Below are positions 55,599-64,000 of a stretch of 64,000 nucleotides of DNA, in pieces. The stretch is from assembly GCF_003201355.1 (NCBI RefSeq), contig NZ_QICL01000012.1, positions 1 to 64,000 on the forward strand, given 5' to 3'. Under the pieces are notes generated by a model, which searched no databases, was not told where the DNA came from, and saw only the letters and a list, made by a program, of their open reading frames with translations. The number at the start of each line of letters is the position of its first letter. Within the stretch, counting starts at the first letter, position 1. Position numbers and translations under genes: made by a program. This DNA comes from Indolivaga alginatilytica. GTDB taxonomy: Bacteria; Bacteroidota; Bacteroidia; Bacteroidales; Dysgonomonadaceae.

Positions 55599-56381
55599 AT
55601 GAAAAATAAACAACCTTCTTTTTGTATTCTTCTTATGATATTATCTATTGCATATCCAATCAACAGCTTTAGTCAGATACAAGTCGGAATACTTACAAAT
55701 ACTCCGGAAAACGTTTTTCATATTGATGCAGCTGGCAATAACGACATTGTACCTATTATAACTAAATACAATGATGAGATAGTAGTGAATAATGATGGAA
55801 AAATGGGAATAGGAACAAACACCCCTACGGCAAAACTTCATATAAAAGGTTCGTCAAACAATAACTTTAAGCTAGAAACAGGAAACACTCCCCTAAACAA
55901 TGCCGTAATGGTTAGTGATGCCGATGGGGTTGGAACATGGCAATCGTCACCGCCCTTTAATCAAAATTACAAATGGAGACTAAGTAGCTCCTTTTGGCAC
56001 ACAGGAGCAGCACTCAAAATGACAGGCTCTGTTACATTTTCGGGTAATTTAGTGGGAGCAGTTAATAATCCGGATTATACACTAACAATCCCTTCCGGCA
56101 AATATTTAGTTTTAATAAACGGTGATATTAATACCGAAGAATATGCATTATTTGAGCTAAGGGGTAATTATAAAACCAATCCCCAGACAACTCTAACGTT
56201 TGTAAGTTTTCGATACGAACATTATTTGGGAGGAAATTCTGCCTACATTGAGTTTCCCGACACTGTCGTGTTATCCATCTATATCACTCTGATGAGCAAC
56301 CGTTATGCAAGCACATTTAGTTACGCAATCCCTTATAGCGGTTCAACCTGGTATCAACTAAATCTATTAAAACTCGAATAA
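55599..56381 (+). CDS. Secreted GIGT-motif protein, second paralogue
   Basis: 260 residues from MKNKQPSFCILLMILSIAYP. The frame is open further upstream to an ATG at 55476, but that would overlap the previous gene and place the signal peptide internally, so I reject it. After the signal comes VGILTNTPENVFHIDAAG and MGIGTNTPTAKLHIKGSS, the strongest copy of the GIGTxxPxxKLHI motif in the window. The C-terminal domain (PSGKYLVLINGDINTEEYAL, SGSTWYQLNLLKLE) aligns with the neighbours. Function unknown. Confidence 0.85.
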   Translation: MKNKQPSFCILLMILSIAYPINSFSQIQVGILTNTPENVFHIDAAGNNDIVPIITKYNDEIVVNNDGKMGIGTNTPTAKLHIKGSSNNNFKLETGNTPLNNAVMVSDADGVGTWQSSPPFNQNYKWRLSSSFWHTGAALKMTGSVTFSGNLVGAVNNPDYTLTIPSGKYLVLINGDINTEEYALFELRGNYKTNPQTTLTFVSFRYEHYLGGNSAYIEFPDTVVLSIYITLMSNRYASTFSYAIPYSGSTWYQLNLLKLE

Positions 56382-56392
56382 CCTAAAATCAT

Positions 56393-57199
56393 ATGAAAAA
56401 AAAATATTATATATCCATACTATTCTTATTTTGTTATCCTCTTTTTGCCTTTTGCCAGGTCGGCATAAATACGGTAAGCCCTTTAGGCGTTTTCCATATC
56501 GATGCTAAAAGTAATAATACATCATCCGGCAGTAACAAATACGAAGATGATATACTGGTTACCCCAGATGGTGATTTAGGGATAGGATTAATAGCACCTA
56601 CAGGAAAGGTACATATAAAAACAACTGGCACCGTACCCGGTTTCCGACTCGAAAACGGATCTCAACAGCAAGGGAAAATATTGATATCCGATGAATCGGG
56701 CTACGGTACTTGGGGCTCTTTAACTATCGGTAGTGGCTCTATATTATGGAGAGTGAAAAATCCGGCTTTTTATTTTAGCGGCACTTCGCAAAAATTTTAT
56801 GCATCGAGTCTCAACGAAGTCGATTTCTCTTCAAATATAAAAGGAGTAGTCAGCTATGACACTCAATACCTAAGTATACCTCCCGGTAAATATTTATTTT
56901 TCTGGAGGGGAGACCTTGTCGGCATAGAAGAATATATGAAAGTCGATATAACCGCATATTATGCTTCTGCACCTGCAATGCCCATAAAAGTAGTTAGCCC
57001 TCTTTATGAACATTATCTGTCGAGTGTCGCATATTATAATATTCTTGAGTTTGCAAAACTAGAAATAAACGTACAGATGCTAAATGCAAATAATAATGTA
57101 GGCCCGGGATACACACTTCCTATTGATGGATACTTTAATCCACCTTTAACCAATTCGGCTTGGTATGAGTTGGTTCTTCTTAAATTAGACATTGATTAA
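56393..57199 (+). CDS. Secreted GINT-motif protein, third paralogue
   Basis: 268 residues. Signal peptide MKKKYYISILFLFCYPLFAF plus CQ. Then VGINTVSPLGVFHIDAKSN and DLGIGLIAPTGKVHIKTTG. The C-terminal domain has PPGKYLFFWRGDLVGIEEYM and ends NSAWYELVLLKLDID, as in the other two. Three adjacent paralogues with conserved ends and divergent middles suggest an array of related surface subunits under one leader. Function unknown. A bidirectional terminator follows. Confidence 0.85.
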   Translation: MKKKYYISILFLFCYPLFAFCQVGINTVSPLGVFHIDAKSNNTSSGSNKYEDDILVTPDGDLGIGLIAPTGKVHIKTTGTVPGFRLENGSQQQGKILISDESGYGTWGSLTIGSGSILWRVKNPAFYFSGTSQKFYASSLNEVDFSSNIKGVVSYDTQYLSIPPGKYLFFWRGDLVGIEEYMKVDITAYYASAPAMPIKVVSPLYEHYLSSVAYYNILEFAKLEINVQMLNANNNVGPGYTLPIDGYFNPPLTNSAWYELVLLKLDID

Positions 57200-57202
57200 T
57201 AA

Positions 57203-57244
57203 AACAACAAACTCGGGGCAAGTTGCTCCGAGTTTGTTGTTTTA
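57203..57244. terminator. Bidirectional terminator between convergent units
   Basis: AACAACAAACTCGG + GGCAA pairs with its complement CCGAGTTTGTTGTT (stem ~15 bp), with T tracts on both strands. It ends the secreted-protein operon and the convergent saccharopine-dehydrogenase-like gene. Confidence 0.85.
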
Positions 57245-57263
57245 AGGTATCATCCCCTTTGCA

Positions 57264-58457
57264 TTACATCTCCAAATCAATATCAAACAATTCGTGCCAA
57301 GGCAGTCCTTGTATATTTAATTGTTCCATGAACGGATCGGGATTAAATTCTTCGACATTGAATACTCCCGGTTTACGCCAAAGACCTTTAAAGAACATCA
57401 TTGCTCCAATCATTGCAGGCACACCCGTTGTATAGCTTACGCCCTGCATGCCTGTTTCTTTGAATGCAGCCTCGTGCGAACAGTTGTTATATATATAATA
57501 GGTACGTTCTTTACCATCCTTTATGCCGGTGATACGACAACCGATAGATGTTTGACCTGTATAGTTTTCGCCAAGCTCTCCCGGATCGGGCAATACAGCT
57601 TTCAGAAACTGAATCGGAACGATCTCTACACCATTATATATAATAGGGTCGATACGAGCCATTCCGATGTTCTGAATTACACGCAGGTGAGTCAGGTATT
57701 CTTGTCCGAAAGTCATCCAGAAACGGGCACGTTTCAATGTGGGGAAGTTTTTCACCAGCGACTCCAATTCTTCGTGATAAATTACATATGACTCCTTCGG
57801 TCCGATATTTGGATAATTCAAAGGTTTATGAATTTCGTGCGGCTCAGTTTCTACCCATTCTCCATTTTCCCAGTATTTCCCTTTTTGAGTAACCTCACGG
57901 ATATTGATTTCAGGATTGAAGTTAGTAGCAAAAGCCTTTCCGTGATCTCCGGCGTTACAGTCTACAATATCTAGTGTATGTATTTCATCAAAATGATGTT
58001 TTGCAGCATAGGCCGTAAAAACACTTGTTACTCCCGGATCGAATCCACAACCTAGAATTGCAGTTAAACCAGCTTCTTTAAATTTATCTTGATAAGCCCA
58101 TTGCCAGCTATATTCATATTTAGCTTCATCTTTAGGCTCATAATTGGCTGTATCTAAATAATTGACGCCACACGCCAAGCAAGCATCCATAATAGTCAAA
58201 TCCTGATACGGAAGGGCTACATTTATCACCAACTCGGGTTTAAACGAATTGAATAACCTGATCAAATCCTCTACATTATCAGCATCCACCTGAGCTGTTT
58301 GAATTTTACCTCCCCCAATAGTTTGGGCAATGGCATCACATTTCGATTTGGTGCGGCTGGCAAGCATTACTTCCGTAAATACTTCCGGATTTTGAGCGAC
58401 CTTATGCACTACGACAGTGCCTACACCCCCTGCTCCAATAATTAAAACTTTACCCAT
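57264..58457 (-). CDS. Saccharopine-dehydrogenase-family enzyme, probable carboxynorspermidine dehydrogenase
   Basis: 397 residues. N-terminal Rossmann motif VLIIGAGGVGTVVVHKVAQN, then PELVINVALPYQDLTIMDAC, NYLDTANYEP and GCGFDPGVTSVFTAYAA. These match the saccharopine dehydrogenase-like carboxy(nor)spermidine synthase family that makes polyamines from aspartate semialdehyde and putrescine or diaminopropane with NADPH. The C-terminal half contains GMARIDPIIYNGVEIVPIQF and TGVPAMIGAMMFFKG. The partner decarboxylase gene is not in the window, so the polyamine pathway is inferred from the family. Monocistronic. Confidence 0.85.
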   Translation of the reverse strand: MGKVLIIGAGGVGTVVVHKVAQNPEVFTEVMLASRTKSKCDAIAQTIGGGKIQTAQVDADNVEDLIRLFNSFKPELVINVALPYQDLTIMDACLACGVNYLDTANYEPKDEAKYEYSWQWAYQDKFKEAGLTAILGCGFDPGVTSVFTAYAAKHHFDEIHTLDIVDCNAGDHGKAFATNFNPEINIREVTQKGKYWENGEWVETEPHEIHKPLNYPNIGPKESYVIYHEELESLVKNFPTLKRARFWMTFGQEYLTHLRVIQNIGMARIDPIIYNGVEIVPIQFLKAVLPDPGELGENYTGQTSIGCRITGIKDGKERTYYIYNNCSHEAAFKETGMQGVSYTTGVPAMIGAMMFFKGLWRKPGVFNVEEFNPDPFMEQLNIQGLPWHELFDIDLEM

Positions 58458-58559
58458 TTTAGAAATTGTATTAAAAAGCCTATTGTTAATTTATATTTAA
58501 AAAATAGTAAGTACACTTATTTTTCCTACAAAAATAAAACTTAAAAATGAAATATTGGC

Positions 58560-58567
58560 TATATTTG
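58560..58567 (+). promoter_or_regulatory. Possible promoter of the atp operon
   Basis: TATATTTG, a perfect TAnnTTTG, but 366 nt upstream of atpD and without a clear -33 box. Confidence 0.4.
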
Positions 58568-58811
58568 CTTCAACAATCATACTAAACGTAGCGTAATAAG
58601 AGAATATTCATTACTTTCGGGAATAACATTATTGCAATGATCTCTTAAGAATGACAGTTATTAAAAACTATGGTTGATTGTAAAAAAAGAATTTCTTAAA
58701 GAAGAATTTCCGATAACCTGAAAAGCATAAAATAATTAATTGTTGTTGCGTTTTACTGCGAACATCGTTTTTCTGGCACACCTGTCAGTAAAATCCCTGC
58801 ACAGTAAACTT

Positions 58812-60460
<1,649 letters not shown>

Positions 60461-60464
60461 TAAT

Positions 60465-60492
60465 CAGTTAACAGTGAGCAGTCAACAGTTAT
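60465..60492 (+). repeat. Solo arm of the CAGTTAACAGTGAGCAG repeat
   Basis: CAGTTAACAGTGAGCAGTCA + ACAGTTAT in the 62-nt gap between atpD and atpC. It matches one arm of the long inverted repeat at 31844-31921 with one substitution. Confidence 0.8.
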
Positions 60493-60522
60493 TTGATTAC
60501 ATGTAACTTATAAGTCAAAGCA

Positions 60523-60768
60523 ATGAAAGAATTACAATTAAAGATAGTTTCACCCGAAAAGATGTTGTTTCAAGGAGCAGTTTTATCCGTAAAACTACCG
60601 GGAACAGAGGGGGAGTTCAGCATATTACCCGATCATGCTCCACTTATATCTTCTTTGCATAAAGGTGAAATTTCGTACGAAATAGAAAAAGGTTCGCCTC
60701 AGAAAGTAGTCATCGAAAGTGGATTCGTTGAAGTCAAAAAAAATATAGTTACCGTTTGCGTAGAATAA
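60523..60768 (+). CDS. atpC: F1 ATP synthase subunit epsilon (short form)
   Basis: 81 residues. MKELQLKIVSPEKMLFQGAV and VKLPGTEGEFSILPDHAPLI are the N-terminal beta-sandwich of epsilon. The usual C-terminal helical hairpin (~50 residues), which inhibits ATP hydrolysis, is absent; this short form is common in Bacteroidota. It sits in the central stalk between the rotor ring and F1. The next gene starts 3 nt after its stop. Confidence 0.93.
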   Translation: MKELQLKIVSPEKMLFQGAVLSVKLPGTEGEFSILPDHAPLISSLHKGEISYEIEKGSPQKVVIESGFVEVKKNIVTVCVE

Positions 60769-60771
60769 TTT

Positions 60772-61182
60772 ATGAATATATTCAAAACAAAACTAATTAT
60801 ATCTATAATTGCCTTCGGTCTCATAATCAGTGGTTGCATTGGGGTTGGTCTGTCCTGCTTTTTGCCCACATTTGATTGGAATTGGTTTGTAGGTCTTACC
60901 ATATTTTATCTGATAATAGAATCGTTGGTAGTATCTCTGGTCGAAAAATGTAGTCAGAAGAAAGATAAAAAACAGTTAGTAAACATGTATATGCTAACCA
61001 AAGTCATAAAAGTTATTACTTCGCTGATCTTTGTTACTGTGTATGTGCTTACCGTGAAAGAAAACATCAAAGCTTTTGTAGCTGTTTTTATATTATTTTA
61101 TTTATTATACCTGATCGCCGAAACATTCATCTTTATGAAAGTCGAGAAGCGTATCAAAGAAAAAAATAGTAGCAATGAATAG
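60772..61182 (+). CDS. Four-helix membrane protein of the atp operon (AtpI-like position)
   Basis: 136 residues with four hydrophobic helices (IISIIAFGLIISGCIGVGLS, WFVGLTIFYLIIESLVVSL, KVITSLIFVTVYVLTV, AVFILFYLLYLIAETFIFM) and a Lys/Glu-rich tail. It lies between atpC and atpB, overlapping atpB by 8 nt. Its place and topology resemble AtpI, the small protein assisting c-ring assembly, but no specific AtpI motif was seen. In Bacteroidota this slot is usually an uncharacterised membrane protein. Confidence 0.7.
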   Translation: MNIFKTKLIISIIAFGLIISGCIGVGLSCFLPTFDWNWFVGLTIFYLIIESLVVSLVEKCSQKKDKKQLVNMYMLTKVIKVITSLIFVTVYVLTVKENIKAFVAVFILFYLLYLIAETFIFMKVEKRIKEKNSSNE

Positions 61183-62266
61183 CCGATTAAAATACATATT
61201 TGTACTGGTATGCTTATTCGTGATGGGAAGTACATCTTCTTATGCATCGTCTGAGGAGCATTCTTCAGAAGGTGAAAAAAGCTTGAATGTAAAAGAATTA
61301 ATTCTTGATCACCTTGCAGATTCTTACCAGTGGCATATCACAACTTGGGGAGATCATCCAATTGTCGTTTCACTTCCTGTCATAGTTAAAGGCGAAAACA
61401 GTGGATGGAATGTATTCTCTGCTGCCAGATTCGATCATGGACATTCTGCATATAAAGGCTTCTACATTGCTCAGGAGGGCGATTATAAAGGGAAGATTGT
61501 AGAAAAGAATGCATCAGGTGATGAAATCAGACCATGGGATATTTCTATTACAAAAAATGCCTTTGCTTTACTTGTTTGCAGTATAATAACTCTTGTTCTT
61601 ATAATGTCTGTCGCCAGATGGTATAAAAAGAATTCTACTGCTGAAAGTCCCAAAGCACCTAAAGGTTTTATAGGATTCATGGAAATGTTTATCATGAGTG
61701 TGAATGATGATATTATTAAGCCATGTGTGGGTAAAAATTACAAGAAATTTGCACCTTATTTATTGACAACTTTCTTTTTTATATTCATCAATAATATAGC
61801 AGGATTAATTCCAATCTTTCCTTTCGGAGCTACCGTAACAGGGAATATAGCTGTCACTTTAGTATTGGCATTGTTTACTCTGGTTATAGTGAATATATTT
61901 GGGACAAAGGAATACTGGAAAGAAGTATTTTGGCCAGAAGTGCCTACATGGCTTAAACCGATTATGATACCTATTGAAATTGTAGGTGTATTTACAAAGC
62001 CATTCGCATTGATGATTCGTCTCTTTGCAAATATTTTGGCAGGACACTCTATTGTACTGGGATTAGTATGTTTGATCTTTTTGACTGTAAAACTAGGAGT
62101 AGCAATCAACTCATCAATGACTGTGGTGTCTGTTGTCTTGACAATATTTATCAGTTTTGTTGAAATTTTGGTTGCCTATATTCAAGCATATGTATTCACC
62201 ATGCTATCAGCAGTATTTATCGGTTTAGCACAAGCGGAACCGCATCATGCTAAAAAACATGAGTAA
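61175..62266 (+). CDS. atpB: Fo ATP synthase subunit a
   Basis: 363 residues, longer than the ~270 of E. coli because of an N-terminal exported extension (signal peptide to ~YASS, then an acidic segment and a ~90-residue domain), as typical for Bacteroidota. The core has FFIFINNIAGLIPIFPF, PFALMIRLFANILAGHSIVL with the essential Arg, and LVAYIQAYVFTMLSAVFIGL. It forms the proton half-channels next to the c ring. Overlaps the upstream gene by 8 nt. A 300-nt gap separates it from atpE. Confidence 0.95.
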   Translation: MNSRLKYIFVLVCLFVMGSTSSYASSEEHSSEGEKSLNVKELILDHLADSYQWHITTWGDHPIVVSLPVIVKGENSGWNVFSAARFDHGHSAYKGFYIAQEGDYKGKIVEKNASGDEIRPWDISITKNAFALLVCSIITLVLIMSVARWYKKNSTAESPKAPKGFIGFMEMFIMSVNDDIIKPCVGKNYKKFAPYLLTTFFFIFINNIAGLIPIFPFGATVTGNIAVTLVLALFTLVIVNIFGTKEYWKEVFWPEVPTWLKPIMIPIEIVGVFTKPFALMIRLFANILAGHSIVLGLVCLIFLTVKLGVAINSSMTVVSVVLTIFISFVEILVAYIQAYVFTMLSAVFIGLAQAEPHHAKKHE

Positions 62267-62821
<555 letters not shown>

Positions 62822-62841
62822 AACAATTAAATTAAAAAATT

Positions 62842-63339
62842 ATGCTTTTACAACCTGAAGCCGGTCTTTTATTTTGGATGTTTCTATCTTTTGGGATCGT
62901 TTTTGCCGTATTGGCAAAATTCGGCTTTCCCATTATCACAAAGATGGTCGAGGATCGCAATGCGTACATCGAAAAATCTTTAGATGCAGCCAAAGAAGCC
63001 AATAAACAATTGGCTCACATAAAAGAACAAAGCGAAGCTATATTAGCTTCAGCCCGTGAAGAGCAGGTGAAAATCTTAAAAGATGCTGAAAGCACCAGAA
63101 CACGTATAATCAACGAATCAAAAGAATTGGCTCGTGCCGAAGGATTGAAAGAGCTGGAGGAACTTAGAAAGCAAATGAAGCTAGAGAAAGAGGACGCAAT
63201 CAAAGACATACGTCGCCAGGTTGCAGATCTTTCGGTAGACATTGCTGAAAAAATAATCCGCAACAATCTGAATAGCAACACTGAGCAAATGGCTATGATA
63301 GACCGTTTGATTGACGAAAGTATGGTATCTAAATCTTAA
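62842..63339 (+). CDS. atpF: Fo ATP synthase subunit b
   Basis: 165 residues. One N-terminal membrane helix (LLFWMFLSFGIVFAVLAKFG) followed by a long charged coiled coil (DAAKEANKQLAHIKEQSEAI, then RIINESKELARAEG and onward). Subunit b forms the peripheral stalk connecting Fo and F1 with delta. 20-nt gap from atpE and 6 nt to atpH; all co-transcribed. Confidence 0.95.
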   Translation: MLLQPEAGLLFWMFLSFGIVFAVLAKFGFPIITKMVEDRNAYIEKSLDAAKEANKQLAHIKEQSEAILASAREEQVKILKDAESTRTRIINESKELARAEGLKELEELRKQMKLEKEDAIKDIRRQVADLSVDIAEKIIRNNLNSNTEQMAMIDRLIDESMVSKS

Positions 63340-63345
63340 TATAAT

Positions 63346-63900
63346 ATGAATTCAGGAATGGTATCTATGCGTTATGCGCGAGCTTTGTTTAGCTATGCTT
63401 TGGAGAATAAAGCGGAGGATGTGATCTTTTCAGAAATGAAAAGTCTATCTGAAAGCCTCGCCGGTAGTCCACAACTTCGGGCAACACTAGATAATCCTGT
63501 ACTGAGTACAAGGGAAAAACTGGAACTTATAAAACTTGCTGCCGGCTCAACCGTGAGCGATGTATTTGTTCGGTTTATCCAATTGGTATTGCATCAGAGA
63601 AGAGAAAACCATCTGCAAACGATCAGTTTAGTATACTTAGATTTATACAGGAAATATAAGAATATAAGTGTCGGAAAATTAGTAACGGCATGTCCTGTCG
63701 ATGATACTACTATAAATAAAATTAAGCAACTGGTTCATGAAAAAGAAGAGGGTACAATTGAGTTTGTAACCGAAGTGGATCCTAAACTAGGCGGTGGTTT
63801 TATTTTATATATTGGTACTTATAGACTTGATGCCAGTGTGGCTTCTCAATTGAACAGAATAAAGAGTCAATTGATGAGTAAGAATAAAAAAATTGCATAG
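63346..63900 (+). CDS. atpH: F1 ATP synthase subunit delta
   Basis: 184 residues. Start VSMRYARALFSYALENKAE (OSCP N-terminal helix), middle helical domain, and C-terminal beta part with VDPKLGGGFILYIGTYRLD. Delta (OSCP) holds the peripheral stalk on the F1 head. Immediately followed by atpA, with a reversed GGTC-palindrome element in the 84-nt gap. Confidence 0.95.
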   Translation: MNSGMVSMRYARALFSYALENKAEDVIFSEMKSLSESLAGSPQLRATLDNPVLSTREKLELIKLAAGSTVSDVFVRFIQLVLHQRRENHLQTISLVYLDLYRKYKNISVGKLVTACPVDDTTINKIKQLVHEKEEGTIEFVTEVDPKLGGGFILYIGTYRLDASVASQLNRIKSQLMSKNKKIA

Positions 63901-63901
63901 T

Positions 63902-63967
63902 AACCTTATGTTGTAACAGGCTTTGGTTACAATGTCCACCAAAGCAATAAAATAGGTCTGAGACCTT
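63902..63967 (-). repeat. GGTC-palindrome element, copy J (reverse)
   Basis: On the - strand: AAGGTCTCAGACCTA, TTTTATTGCTTTGG, then a hairpin TTGTAAC...GTTACAA. The palindrome is 18 nt upstream of the atpA ATG. The element tail is not clearly present. Confidence 0.65.
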
Positions 63968-63984
63968 AATACAAGGAAATAAAT

Positions 63985-64000
63985 ATGTCTGAAAATATAA
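63985..64000 (+). CDS. atpA: F1 ATP synthase subunit alpha (3' truncated by window edge)
   Basis: ATG 63985 with an ACAAGGAAA ribosome-binding-like sequence; only MSENI is visible. Position after atpH in the atp operon makes atpA the expected gene. The rest is outside the window. Confidence 0.75.

Overview
The window looks like the chromosome of a member of the Bacteroidota, probably of the Bacteroidales/Dysgonomonas type. The evidence is AT-rich DNA, TAnnTTTG-type -7 promoter elements, weak Shine-Dalgarno use, a type VI secretion system (T6SS) baseplate of the Bacteroidota subtype with TssN, a separate atpD-atpC-x-atpB-atpE-atpF-atpH-atpA cluster, and secreted proteins with the VGIGTxxPxxKLHI-like motif. 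Species-level assignment is not possible from the sequence alone.

Region 1 (1-18029) is a T6SS weapon locus. On the + strand lie the C-terminal end of a large Rhs protein with a variable toxin tip, its exported immunity candidate, and then a displaced second Rhs tip. The second tip repeats 758 bp of the Rhs core without indels and carries a different toxin and immunity gene. On the - strand an operon runs tssE-tssF-tssN-tssK-tssG-vgrG-PAAR-VasX-like pore-forming effector-membrane immunity candidate-second tssF. Sheath, Hcp, ClpV and TssO/P/Q/R genes are not in the window. A degenerate tyrosine recombinase (18619-19905) separates this block from the rest.

Region 2 (20-50.7 kb) is mostly core genome: peroxide defence (ahpF, ahpC, tpx), a heavy-metal RND efflux operon with a Fur-family regulator as its last gene, lgt, a flavodiiron protein, dgt, malic enzyme, uvrA, a lytic transglycosylase, cdaA-folP, an M24 peptidase, nadD-gmk-yicC, a CLC channel and aldA.

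Region 3 (50.8-57.2 kb) is the most unusual part. Two transcription units of small secreted proteins are each preceded by a homologous leader of about 450 bp. Each leader has a TAnnTTTG promoter, a 43-codon ORF that runs through a (GA)22 microsatellite as (Glu-Arg)7, an immediate stop, and about 100 codons that stay open in only one of the other frames. That open stretch contains two terminator-like hairpins and ends at, or overlapping, the start of the structural gene. Loss of one dinucleotide unit would fuse everything into one ORF. I propose a microsatellite-gated leader that switches readthrough into the downstream operon.

Region 4 (57.3-64 kb) holds a saccharopine-dehydrogenase-like enzyme and most of the F1Fo ATP synthase operon, running off the right edge in atpA.

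From 27.6 kb to the right edge, about a dozen intergenic copies of an element with the palindrome AAGGTCTCAGACCTT are dispersed. Several are full length (about 90-95 bp) with a conserved tail. None was seen in the T6SS block, which fits that block being acquired separately.
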